Positions 54,056 to 63,937 of a stretch of 64,000 nucleotides of DNA are shown here, piece after piece. Position 1 is the stretch's first letter. Each line of letters opens with the position of its first letter. The stretch is from Anomaloglossus baeobatrachus (taxonomy: Eukaryota; Chordata; Amphibia; Anura; Aromobatidae). Made by a program: the position numbers and the translations under genes. A model generated the notes under the pieces. The model was not told where the DNA came from. It did not search any database and worked only from the letters and a program-made list of their open reading frames with translations. Location: contig NC_134358.1 in NCBI RefSeq assembly GCF_048569485.1, positions 245,868,964 through 245,932,963 of the forward strand. Direction: 5' to 3'.

Positions 54056-55217
54056 CTGCCTTCCACTCTCGAAGCCACAAGATCCTGCGGATAACGAGGG
54101 AATTAGCCGAAGCCACCGCAGTGTGGTGAGAAGCCTCTAGCATGGCAGACATGGCATAAGATGAAAAAGCTGAAGCTTGAGAAGTTAAGGCAACCATCTC
54201 GGGCATAAATTCCCTGGTGAGGGAATGCATCTCCTCCAGAGAAGCAGAGATGGCTTTGAGAGCCCACACTGCTGCAAAAGTTGGGGAAAACGCGGCCCCC
54301 GCCGCTTCATACATGGATTTGGCCAGAAGGTCAATCTGACGGTCAGTGGAATCCTTAAGGGAAGTGCCATCAGCCACCGACACAACGGTCCGGGCTGAGA
54401 GCCTAGACACCGGAGGGTCTACCTTTGGGGAGTGAGCCCACTCCTTAACCACCTCAGGTGGAAAGGGAAAACGGTCATCAGAACCACGCTTTGGGAAGCG
54501 TTTGTCGGGACAGGCCCTGGGCTTGGTTACAGCGGCCTGAAAACTGGAGTGGTTAAAGAACACACTCTTTACTCTCTTAGGCGAGGTAAACTGGTGCTTT
54601 TCTGCCAGAGAGGGTTGCTCCTCTGATACTGGTGGATTGAGATCCAGTACAGAATTAATGGAAGCAATTAAGTCACTAAGATCCGAGTCACCCTCGGAAA
54701 GATCAATGAGGCACATGGAGTTAGCCTGCGAGCCCCCTGTAAAGGCATCCTCCTCATCTTGCGAGTCAGCTCTTGAATCAGAGCCGCGGGATGAGGAGGG
54801 AGAGGAAATCCTGCGGCTCCTCTTAGGAGGACGGGGTCTGTGCCCTGATGATGAATCCTCTGTGAGCTCCGGCGGACGGAGGTCAGATGATAGGGATCCT
54901 AAGGGACCTTTAGCAAGAGCATTGGAGGCACCCTGTGAAGGGGGCTGATGCATACTCATCAAAGTCCTGGACAGAAGTCCCATGGACTCAGCAAAAGACT
55001 GGGAGATAGACCTAGAAAAAGACTCTACCCAGGCCGGAGGTTCAGCCACAGGTGCAGAAGCAGCCTGAGAGACCACTGGGGGTGAGACTCCAGGCTGTGG
55101 CACCTCCAAGTTAGAGCAGACATCACAATGTGGATAGGTGTTCGGTTCAGGCAGCAGGAGCTTACATGCAGCGCATACAGTATAAAGCTTTGGAGCCTTG
55201 CTCCTCGTGTGAGACAT
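53751..55217 (-). pseudogene. DIRS family A copy 2 gag-like protein
   Basis: The likely start is MSHTRSKAPK at 55217, matching copy 1; the open frame extends upstream without family similarity. 488 codons. N-terminal C-x2-C-x12-C-x2-C motif (VCAACKL through HCDVC), Ser-rich acidic middle (around SSSRGSDSRADSQDEEDAF), basic tail. It looks whole; listed as part of a fossil element. Confidence 0.7.
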
Positions 55218-56289
55218 GCTGCTGGAGTGGGAACAGCCTCTACAAATAGAATGAACCCCAGGGAGTATATACAGAGGTCCACAACCAGAGACCGACTTAC
55301 CAGACCGCTGGAAGCGGTGTTGTGTGCCCTCCAGATCCCGAAGCCCAGATCTCCAATGCACAGCACCTCAGCAGGGATGCAGAGAGCAGGATGGCCCAGC
55401 GCAGAGTGAACCCTGTCCAAGAAAATGGCCGCCGGAGCGAAGAGAGGGGGCGGGTCAGGGGCGTTCCCTGTAGGAGAGCGGGATCTGGAAGGCCATAGAG
55501 GCCTGCAGGGGGGGGGTTTAGTCACCACAAGCAGTGGGGAGTGTCCCTCCCCTGTGCAGGACGGCCGCCGGGAGGAGCCGTGCCTGTCCCTCTGCATGAG
55601 TGGCATGCGAGGGAATGGACGCCGGTAACAGAAACTAGGCCTCCGGCAAAGCCGGGGCCTAAATTTAAGCAGCGAGGCCGACGCGCAGGCACCATCGGCG
55701 CGGTTCTCGGGTGAAAGCCAGAGAACCCGCCGGAAATGCCAAAATAAACACAGCAAACACACTCTCCCCTACAATAAAGGACAGGGACCCCCAACATATG
55801 AACGTCTCAGGTACTTAGCTGCTGAGACGCAGGGCCAGGTCCCTGGGGATGAGTGCTCCGGTCCAGCAGAGTCCTAAAGGGCTGTGGACGGAGACCGGTG
55901 TCCAGCCAGGCATGGAGACCGCGCTGGCTCCCACTTCAAGCCAGAGCCCAGGAGGGATGGTGAAGGAGCACGGCATGTAAGGCTCCAGCCTTGGAAATCA
56001 ACCTTACAACACCACCAACACAGTGGGGTGAGAAGGGACATGCCGGGAGTCTAGACGTGGACCCGCACTTCTTCAATCTCTTTCCAAAAAGGCAAAAAAA
56101 CATATGAGAATGCATGTGTGGATGTATGCCTCGTGAACACAAAGCGATAAACTGGCTGGGACTGGCTCACCAGGGGGTGTATAAGCTCAGAGGGAGGAGC
56201 TACACTTTTAGGTGTAGTACTTTGTGTGTCCTCCGGAAGCAGAAGCTAAACACCCAAGGTCTGGGTCTCCCAAAGGAACGATAAAGAAA

Positions 56290-58228
56290 TGATATAAATC
56301 CCTTTCCTATATGCAGACCACTCTCAGTGACATATAACCCATGTGAGTATTCATTTTATGTCATTTAACCTTACACTGAAGGTACAGTGGAACCTTGCTT
56401 AACGAGAACAATCCGTTCTGGGAGTGTGCTTGTTAACCAAGTTACTCGTTCAGCAAAGCAAGATTTCCCATAGGAAAGCATTGCAATGCAGACGATTCAT
56501 TCCATGTGTTAAATGTCCCATCCTGGTCCCCTATTCTGTCATTCCACACACATGCAAACACACAAACACGTGCAAAAACACACATGCACACACGCACATA
56601 TTATATGCTCACCTTACCTTCCGTTCCATCGCCGGTCTGCTGGGACTTGCTGTTCTCTGGTACGGGGCCGGGCTGTGTATCACGTTAACATAACGACGAG
56701 GCAGGAACTTCCCGGCCAGAGCGCTGACGTCAAAGGCAGAGCCGTTTGCCTCTGATTGGCCAGCGCGCCGCCTTTCAGTAGCGGTGACAGGAAGTTCCTC
56801 CCTCGTCGCTATGGATGCAGATACACAGCCTGGAGTAAAGCGCAGCGGCGAACTACAGGACCCAGGAGGCCGGCGATGAAACGAAAGGTACACTATGTTA
56901 TATTATATGCTCACCTTACCTTCCGTTCCATCGCCGGCATCCTGGGTCTTGTACTTCGCCGCGAGGACGACGCGATGTACCCAGGAATTACAAGAACCAT
57001 GAGCCCGGCGATGGAACGGAAGGTAAGGTGAGCATAATACTGTATGTGCGTGCGTGCGTACATGTGTGTGTTTGTATGGACTGCAAGTGCGGGTCAGAGT
57101 GCGGTGGATGTATGGAACCGGAAGTGTGTGCGCGAGAATTTCGCTCGTCCAGCAAAGCTTTCTCGTAAAGCGGGTTACAAATTTACAGAAAGCTTTGCTT
57201 GTTAAGCGAAATTCTCGTTAAGTGGGTTACTCGTTAAGCGAGGTACCACTGTATATGATCACCCTTATTGATCGCTTGACTTATTTATGTATTCTACATG
57301 GCACTCCCCTGATCTACATGTTCATATGTCACCGGTAGACATCCTTCCCCTTTATGGCCTTCAGCCCCCTCTTCTTTATCATTACACATATTAATTATCG
57401 CATTTATTCTATTAGGGGATATTGCTGTACAACCTCCCTCCCTTGTGTGAGGACTAAACACGGTGATATACGTTGACACACCTGATTCAGGTATATGATC
57501 TTTTTCATTGACTCTAGTCTATACCACCTACAGTGAACATGGTCTCCCCTACATTTAATATTGAACCACGGTATATGGGGATACATGTATACATATGTAT
57601 GCATGTGCACACACCTGTACTCAGTGATATTTCTATACATGTGTATCTTCATGGCTACAATTGATTATGTTTTCACTTTGGTAGGTCCATTCGATTCTTA
57701 TGACATACTCTGGATACGAGTCCCTTTGGGATTCACTGCATTGCACCTCTGACCTTTAGTTCACCGCTTCCTGTTTCACACAGGTAACCTATTAATACCG
57801 GCTCTCCCTCTTGACCAGATATCGGCATACATGATCCTGTTTTTTACAGGACAGTACGGCGATTGATATCACCTAAATACGGTTTTAAGCTATGATACGT
57901 TGTTGAACGGAATTTTTGTGAAATATATTTTTCTCCTCCGAGTGAAAGCTTCCTCTTTTCTACACATGATTAATCATGTATTTTTTGGTTCTGTATTAAT
58001 CAATGTTTTTACTTGTATTTAGATAGACCTTTGATGAAGACCTAATTGGTCGAAACGTTTCTGTTTGGACTTTTTTTATGGTGTGGACTTTCATGTAATA
58101 AAGAACCTTTTTGATTCAAAAATTCTGTTTTGACAATTATTGAGGTGGTGTGCCGGAGTTTCTTTCTGGTTATTGACTCTTTTTCTCCTGAGCACCAAAA
58201 AGGTGAAGCAGGGTCCTAACCTCTTTTC
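56290..58228 (+). mobile_element. Inverted Penelope segment (3' UTR, pLTR and start of next unit)
   Basis: The plus strand from 56290 to 58160 is the reverse complement of about 43963 down to 42968, and 58160-58228 matches the reverse complement of the sequence between the upstream pLTR and the coding start (about 49885-49957). It therefore reads 3' UTR, pLTR, 5' start, and ends at the right 15-bp duplication. Interrupted by the MITE at 56385-57251. Confidence 0.85.
56385..57251. mobile_element. Tigger/pogo-like MITE, 867 bp
   Basis: Bounded by TA (56383-56384 and 57252-57253). Ends CAGTGGAACCTTGCTTAACG and, inverted, GTTAAGCGAGGTACCACTG. Inside, the TATATGCTCACCTTACCTTC block occurs twice (near 56605 and 56906) and once inverted near 57010. 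Contains a CACACA run. No transposase. Confidence 0.85.
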
Positions 58229-58243
58229 ACATAAAAAAGCCAG
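58229..58243. repeat. 15-bp target-site duplication of the Penelope-like insertion, right copy
   Basis: ACATAAAAAAGCCAG, identical to 42944-42958. Confidence 0.9.
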
Positions 58244-59263
58244 GCTGGAGTTTGCCAAAACTTACCTTAGAAAGCCTAAAAAGTTTTGGAAGAATGTTCT
58301 CTGGTCAGATGAGACAAAAGTAGAGCTTTTTGGGAAAAGCCATCAACTAAGGGGTACTTTGCACGCTGCGACATCACTAGCCGATGATAGCGATGCCGAG
58401 CGCGATAGCACCCGTTCCCGTCACACATGCGATACCTTGTGATAGCTGCCGTAGCGAACATTAACGCTCCGGCAGCTTCACACACACTTACCTGCCCTGC
58501 GACGTCGCTCTGGCCGGCTACGGGGGTGGGTCGTGCAGCGTCACAGCGACGTCACACGGCAGGCGGCCAAAAGAAGTGGAGGGGCGGAGATGAGAGGGAC
58601 GTAAACATCCCGCCCACCTCTTTCCTTCCGCATTGCCGGTGGAGGCAGGTAAGGAGATGTTCCTCGCTCCTGCGGCTTCACATATAGCGATGTGTGCTGC
58701 CGCAGGAATGAGGAACAACATCGTATCTCCTATTGGTGCGACATTATGAAAATGACAGACTCTACACAGATCACTGATTTACGACGCTTTTGCGATCGTT
58801 TATCGGCGCATCTAGGCTTTACACGTTGCAACGTCGTTACCGGTGCCGGATGTGCGTCACTTTCGATTTGACCCCGACGATATCGACTACCAACAAATGT
58901 TGCAGCATAATGTAGGGCCCAGTGTGAGAAAGCTGGGTCTTCCTCAGAGGTCATGGGTCTTCCAGCAGGACAATGACCCAAAACACATTTCAAAAAGCAC
59001 TAGAAAATGGATTGATAGAAAGCACTGGAGGCTACTAAAGTGGCCAGCAATGAGTCCAGACCTGAATCGCATAGAACACCCGTGGAGAGATCTCAAAATG
59101 GCAGTTTGGAGAAGGCACCCTTCAAATCTCAGGGACCTGGAGCAGTTTGCCAAAGAAGAATGGTCTAAAATTCCAGCAGAGCATTGTAAGAAACTCATTG
59201 ATTGTTACTGGAAGCGGTTGTTCGCAGTTATTTTGGCTAAAGGTTGTGCAACCAAGTATTCGG
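58244..59263 (+). pseudogene. Tc1-like transposase, C-terminal half interrupted by a MITE
   Basis: The frame resumes with LEFAKTYLRKPKKFWKNVLW and the first catalytic Asp in LWSDETKVELFG, then is cut by a MITE at about 58348. After it, KLGLPQRSWVFQQDNDPKH carries the second Asp and PDLNRIEHPWRDLK the Glu, again 34 residues apart. The conserved tail ends ATKYSAKG with the open frame running on. About 200 bp of coding sequence normally found between the two blocks is missing, replaced by the MITE. Confidence 0.8.
58348..58887. mobile_element. PIF/Harbinger-like MITE in the Tc1 gene
   Basis: Starts AAGGGGTACTTTGCACGCTG after CTA. The interior repeats GCGATAGC, GTCACACATGCGAT and paired GCGGCTTCACATATAGCGAT and inverse blocks; the right end is degraded, with the nearest candidate TTGACCCCGACGATATCGAC. 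Boundary on the right is uncertain. Confidence 0.55.
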
Positions 59264-59481
59264 CTAAGGGTGCCAATACTTTTGTCTGGCCCATTTTTGG
59301 AGCTTTGTGTGAAATAATCAATGATTTGATTTTTGTTTCATTCTCTTTTGTCTTTTTTCATTGCAAGCAAAATAAATGAAGATAATAATACCAAAGAATT
59401 TGTGATTGCAATCATTTTCAAGAAGAAACTGAGTATTATCCGACAGAATTGCAGGGGTGCCAATACTTTTGGCCAGCACTG

Positions 59482-59507
59482 TACGTCCTTGGTCGTGAAG
59501 GGGTTAA
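59482..59507. mobile_element. End fragment of a TTAA-type element
   Basis: GTCCTTGGTCGTGAAGGGG followed by TTAA abuts the right end of the Tc1; the GTGAAGGGGTTAA end is like that of the element ending at 37708. The Tc1 probably inserted into such an element. Confidence 0.5.
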
Positions 59508-59693
59508 TACTATATTTCCACTCCAGCAAAACCTATCCAGATACCAAACCTCGTAACACAATATATTTCATAAGCTGGTGTTCCATTTAGCTACGCATTA
59601 ACACTTCGTAAACTGTACATAAGCCTATGGACTTGCAAGGAAAATTGTCAGACATGTAGAGAATTACACATAAAAGACAAACATAAGCAGTTA
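59508..59693. other. Downstream flank of RIOK1; no feature
   Basis: Lies beyond the polyadenylation signal of the minus-strand gene. Confidence 0.4.
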
Positions 59694-59699
59694 TTTATT
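59694..59699 (-). terminator. RIOK1 polyadenylation signal
   Basis: AATAAA on the minus strand, 225 nt after the TAG stop at 59924-59926, a normal spacing for a short 3' UTR. Confidence 0.65.
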
Positions 59700-59923
59700 A
59701 TGCAACTGTTTACATTCATATGTACAGTATATAGAAATTACAAATTTACTGCCCAATTTATACTGGGAGAAACCAGTATGCGGTCTGGCAAGATGTTCTA
59801 CCACCTGCTAAAAACATGATTTTCGTCATTGCCTTCCTATACACACAGTGTATTCTGCCGGCTCATCTGTAAGATGGATCATCATATAACAAGTCAGTGC
59901 CCCCTGCTGTACAGACTGTACAT

Positions 59924-60034
59924 CTATTTGCCCTTTTTCGTTTTTGAGGTCTTTTCTTTCCTCTTCTTCACATGTTTCGGGATCTTGTTTTTTCTTTTCT
60001 CTCTCTGTGCTTCTTTGACCATTTTCTTCCTTTC
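59924..60034 (-). CDS. RIOK1: RIOK1, last coding exon (C-terminal 36 residues)
   Basis: The minus-strand exon begins after a splice acceptor (pyrimidine-rich CCTTTCCCTTTTCAATAG, AG at 60036-60035) and reads [20 protein letters not shown], then [16 protein letters not shown] and TAG. From memory this is nearly identical to the extreme C-terminus of vertebrate RIO kinase 1, an atypical kinase/ATPase needed for late maturation of the 40S ribosomal subunit in the cytoplasm; the basic tail follows the kinase domain. The 36 codons fill the exon exactly. The remaining exons must lie beyond 64000. Another, longer open frame through the same bases (59826-60086) is a shadow. No damage is seen, so the host gene is presumably functional. 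Confidence 0.85.
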   Translation of the reverse strand, partial: ERKKMVKEAQREKRKNKIPKHVKKRKEKTSKTKKGK

Positions 60035-60229
60035 CTATTGAAAAGGGAAAGGCATAAAATGCTGACATCAACACAATTAAAGTCACAGGAAAACATGCTC
60101 ATTGCCAAAAGACTTGGCAGAGCTGCCTAAAAACAGTACTAGTAGGATCAAGGCAGAAAACAATTTGCAATATACAAAGAAATAAACCTAATGGTAAAGG
60201 GAATGTGTCATCAGAAAACAACCCATTGT
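60035..60229 (-). other. RIOK1 last intron, 3' part
   Basis: Intronic sequence upstream of the acceptor. AAAGGGAATGTGTCATCAG near 60197 resembles the end of the TTAA foldback MITE family, truncated. Confidence 0.5.
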
Positions 60230-60233
60230 TTAA

Positions 60234-60319
60234 CCCTAGAACGTGCAAGCAATTCAATCTACCATAGAAAACAAATGACCTAGCAGGCCTGCGAGGCCCC
60301 CCAGGTATGCGTTCTAGGG
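60234..60319. mobile_element. 86-bp mini-MITE flanked by TTAA
   Basis: TTAA at 60230-60233 and 60320-60323. Ends CCCTAGAACG and its exact inverse CGTTCTAGGG. Too short to be anything but a passenger of a TTAA-cutting (piggyBac-like) transposase. Confidence 0.7.
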
Positions 60320-60323
60320 TTAA

Positions 60324-60954
60324 AATGTTGTTTTGGGGATTTTTTTTTTACATGTAGTTATTAAAAAAAAATTAATTGATTTGTGATTAATGATTTTTTT
60401 TTAATTCCATATCAAATTCTGTATTAAACAAATTACTGATTATGCAATTTTTCATTTTGATCACCAGGGGTTTCTTAGGCTCACAGTTTTCAGCACTTTC
60501 TGGATTAGATTGACAGTTAAAACCGCTATACAAAGCTAATACAGAATCCACCAATCACAACAGGTGAGGTCACAGCTCCACCCATCTTCAGAATGACCTT
60601 TGCACATGCTCATTCAGTCCATTTCTACTAATGTTCATGTGCATTTCCTGAAGAAACAGGTCGTAAGAGCCTAGAAGAGTAGCTTGTGCGAAAATTGGAA
60701 CATTCTCATTGTATTTTTTATACAGATTGAATAGGAAAACAAATGCTAAAAAATAAAGATGACAAATATCCAAGAGAAACAGATCATTTTCTGATGGCAG
60801 ACTAAATTATTTGTCAGTCAACATAAGCATTGACTACCACTTGAAGCTCATCAAGAGAATGCCAAGAGTGTGCAAAGCAGTAATCAAAGCAAAAGGTGAC
60901 TAATTTGAAGAACCTAGAATATAAGACATATTTTCAGTTGTTTCACACTTTTTG
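60324..60954 (-). other. RIOK1 intron, no feature
   Basis: AT-rich intronic sequence without recognised repeats or exons. Confidence 0.4.
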
Positions 60955-60958
60955 TTAA

Positions 60959-63810
60959 AGGGGTTATCCGGCTTAATTTGCTTTTTTTTTATTATTTCCC
61001 TATTGGGCTACATTGGGGCAGGTAAGTAGATAGAGACCACTTACCTGCCCTGCTGTCAGCCCCTGTCCCCCGGCTCAGAGCGGTCATCTGACCACTCCTG
61101 CCGCGATTTTGCTGCTTCCGGTCATTTCATGTCTCCATGGGCAGGGCCATGTTGACATGCAAATGTGGAAACAGCATGTCGCCTCCCTGTTGGGCTGTAC
61201 AGTGCGATGAGCCCCGCCCCCTTCCCTGCACCCTCCCACACATTCCCCCGCACCTCCCCCTGCACTGCTGTGGGGGTCCGTGACCTGGCGGCGGGGCCTG
61301 GCGGCGGCTGCCATGGTGTCAGCTCCCGCACCGGCCCCCCTGCTAAGGATCACACATTCAAAAATACCGGCATCACAGATCACCGATGCCGGTACATTTG
61401 AAAGTGCTGATGAGAAGCAGCGCAGCGCTGCTTCTCATCTTGCACGCTGCCTGAGCTCTCTTCAGCACAGCGGTGACGTCACCACTGTGCTGATATGTCT
61501 AGAGCACAGACAGCGCGCGAACGTGCAGGAGCGGCGGGGACCGATGACGGGTGAGTATGTACTCCCTATGGGGGGGGGTGTGTGTGTGTGTGTGTTTGTT
61601 GCACAGCCCGATGCGTGTATGTATGTTTGTGTATGCGGTGCACAGCCCGATGTGTGTGTATGCGGTGCAGAGCCTGATGTGGTGTGGGGTGCACAGCCCG
61701 ATGTGGGGCTGTTATTTGCAATGCTGTAGTGTAGTGCCCTGCCCTGTAGTGCGCTGCCCTGTAGTGCGCTGCCCTGTAGTGTCCTGCCCTGTAGTGTCCT
61801 GTAGTATCCTGCCCTGTAGTGTCCTGTAGTGATCTGCCGTGTAGTGAGATGCCCTGTAGTGTCCTGCCCTGTAGTGTCCTGTCCTGTAGTGTCCTGTCCT
61901 GTAGTGTCCTGTCCTGTAGTGTCCTGTAGTGCGCTGCCCTGCAGTGTCCTGCCCTGTAATGTGCTGCCCTCTAGTGTCCTGTACTGTGCTGCCCTGTAGT
62001 GTCCTGTAATGTGCTGCCCCGTAGTGTCCTGTCCTGTAGTGCCCTCTAATGTGCTGCCCTGTAGTGTCCTGTAATGTGCTGCCCTGTAGTGTCCTGTCCT
62101 GTAGTGTCCTGTAATGTGCTGCCCTGTAGTGTCCTGTCCTGTAGTGTCCTGTAATGTGCTGCCCTGTAGTGTCCTGTCCTGTAGTGTCCTGTAATGTGCT
62201 GCCCTGTAGTGTCCTGTCCTGTAGTGTCCTGTAATGTGCTGCCCTGTAGTGTCCTGTAATGTGCTGCCCTGTAGTGTCCTGTAATGTGCTGCCCTGTAGT
62301 GTCCTGTAATGTGCTGCCCTGTAGTGTCCTGTAATGTGCTGCCCTGTAGTGTCCTGTAATGTGCTGCCCTGTAGTGTCCTGTAATGTGCTGCCCTGTAGT
62401 GTCCTGTAATGTGCTGCCCTGTAGTGTCCTGTCCTGTAGTGTCCTGTAATGTGCTGCCCTGTAGTGTCCTGTCCTGTAGTGTCCTGTAATGTCCTGCCCT
62501 GTAGTGTCCTGCCCTGTAGTGATCTGCCATGTAGTGTGCTGCCCTGTAGTGTCCTGTCCTGTAGTGTCCTGTCCTGTAGTGTCCTGTCCTGTAGTGTCCT
62601 GTAATGTGCTGCCCTGTAGTGTCCTGCCCTGTAGTGTCCTGCCCTGTAGTGTCCTGTAGTGATCTGCCGTGTAGTGTGCTGCCCTGTAGTGTCCTGTCCT
62701 GTAGTGTCTTGTAGTGCGCTGCCCTGCAGTGTCCTGCCCTGTAATGTGCTGCCCTGTAGTGTCCTGTCCTGTAGTGCCCTGTAATGTGCTGCCCTGTAGT
62801 GTCCTGTCCTGTACTGTGCTGCCCTGTAGTGTCCTGTAATGTGCTGCCCTGTAGTGTCCTGTCCTGTAGTGTCCTGTAATGTGCTGCCCTGTAGTGTCCT
62901 GTCCTGTAGTGTCCTGTAATGTGCTGCCCTGTAGTGTCCTGCCCTGTAGTGATCTGCCATGTAGTGTGCTGCCCTGTAGTGTCCTGTCCTGTAGTGTCCT
63001 GTCCTGTAGTGTCCTGTCCTGTAGTGTCCTGTCCTGTAGTGTCCTGTCCTGTAGTGTCCTGTCCTGTAGTGTCCTGTCCTGTAGTGTCCTGTAATGTGCT
63101 GCCCTGCAGTGTCCTGTAATGTGCTGCCCTGTAGTGTCCTGCCCTGTAGTGTCCTGCCCTGTAGTGTCCTGCCCTGTAGTGTCCTGTAGTGATCTGCCGT
63201 GTAGTGTGCTGCCCTGTAGTGTCCTGTCCTGTAGTGTCCTGTAGTGCGCTGCCCTGCAGTGTCCTGCCCTGTAATGTGCTGCCCTGTAGTGTCCTGTCCT
63301 GTAATGTGCTGCCCTGTAGTGTCCTGTAATGTGCTGCCCTGTAGTGTCCTGTCCTGTAATGTGCTGCCCTGTAGTGTGCTGTCCTGTAGTGTCCTGCCCT
63401 GCAGTGTCCTGCCCTGTAGTGATCTGCCGTGTAGTGTCCTGCCCTGTAGTGATCTGCCCTGTAGTGTCCTGCCGTGTAGTGTCCTGCCGTGTAGTGATGA
63501 GAGGTCAGTGCTGGGGCAGAATATACTGACATGGAATATGTGTGCAGGGGGCGGGCAGAGGGTGCGGCTGGACACTGGGGTGGGGCTGGACAGTGAGGCC
63601 GGGCGGTGCCAGCTGTGACTGGGAGGTTTTGCACAGGAAGTGGTCAGTTTGCTGGAGCTGAATGTAAACAAGAAGCTGCACAGAGTAAAGGTATAATTCA
63701 AGAGGAACAAAAGTTAGAAAACAAAAAATAACAATGTAGGGGTGATTAATATGACAATACAGCACAGATTAGCTTAAACTCAAACATTTTTGTTATGTCG
63801 GACAACCCCT
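60959..63810. mobile_element. TTAA-flanked MITE swollen by a minisatellite
   Basis: TTAA at 60955-60958 and 63811-63814. Left end AGGGGTTATCCGGCTTAAT, right end inverted (TGTCGGACAACCCCT). The interior has a GC-rich unique part (61000-61560), a (TG)n run near 61568-61600 and a 1.77-kb minisatellite (61735-63500). No transposase. Confidence 0.75.
61735..63500. repeat. 5-bp-phased minisatellite (about 1.77 kb)
   Basis: Built from 10-, 15- and 25-bp units, chiefly GTCCTGTAAT, GTGCTGCCCTGTAGT and GTCCTGTCCTGTAGT, all multiples of five, with occasional GATCTGCCGTGTAGT variants and higher-order duplicated blocks. On the minus strand no stop codons arise in two overlapping frames, producing meaningless open frames of 640 and 554 codons. 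Confidence 0.95.
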
Positions 63811-63814
63811 TTAA

Positions 63815-63937
63815 GTATTTCATTCCACATGTGTTAATTCATAGTTTTGATGCCTTCAATGTGAATCTACAATTTTCAGAGTCATGAAAATAAAGAAAAC
63901 TATGAATGAGGTGTGTCCAAACTTTTGGTGCCTCCAT
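63815..63937 (+). mobile_element. Tc1-like transposon right-end fragment
   Basis: Contains CATAGTTTTGATGCCTTCAA, then CATGAAAATAAAGAAAACTA and GTGTGTCCAAACTTTTGGTG, the non-coding 3' end of a Tc1 family as I recall it from fish and frogs. No transposase codons; the tip is degraded. Confidence 0.7.

Larger units (their letters stand above)
50355..56289 (-). mobile_element. DIRS-type retrotransposon, family A copy 2
   Basis: Same family and orientation as 9735-15561. Left repeat 50356-50534, right repeat 56149-56289, internal complementary region 50672-50771. Gene order on the minus strand is gag-like, RT-RNase H-methyltransferase-like, recombinase. The element is 5.9 kb, looks close to whole, and has about one or two obvious breaks. 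It sits exactly at the junction between the direct and inverted halves of the Penelope-like insertion. Confidence 0.9.
42959..58228 (-). mobile_element. Penelope-like retroelement insertion with direct and inverted pLTRs
   Basis: The insertion is bounded by the 15-bp duplication and contains, on the minus strand, an N-terminal coding region, reverse transcriptase and a GIY-YIG endonuclease, the Penelope combination. A terminal block (pLTR) occurs three times: 42959-43373 and 49957-50354 in the same orientation, and about 57766-58160 inverted. The right part (56290-58228) is an inverted copy of the 3' untranslated region and pLTR plus the first ~70 bp of the next unit, a tandem-plus-inverted layout known from Penelope elements. 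Later insertions: foldback MITE (47901-48703), DIRS (50355-56289), Tigger-like MITE (56385-57251). Broken in several places. Confidence 0.85.
42245..59481 (+). mobile_element. Tc1-like transposon split by a 15.3-kb Penelope-like insertion
   Basis: The right end is GTGCCAATACTTTTGGCCAG then CACTG at 59481, followed by TA. The left end has the matching inverted inner repeat ACAAAAGTATTGGCAC near 42373 and an outer block TTGCAATCACAAATTCTTTG near 42255 that is mirrored near 59390-59415, so the terminal repeats are long (200 bp or more) and of the IR/DR kind; the leftmost tip is lost. The transposase starts at 42558 and is interrupted at 42958, resuming at 58244. A MITE interrupts it again at about 58348. 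Without insertions the element is about 1.4 kb. Confidence 0.85.

Noticed and set aside
59826-60086. 86-codon Lys/Glu-rich minus-strand frame
   Set aside because: Overlaps the RIOK1 exon in another frame; the frame that matches RIOK1 starts at a splice acceptor and fits the family tail.
61712-63710. Open frames of 640 and 554 codons on the minus strand rich in Thr-Gly-Gln, His-Tyr-Arg
   Set aside because: They are translations of a 5-bp-phased minisatellite that happens to lack stops in overlapping frames; no start context, domain or conservation.
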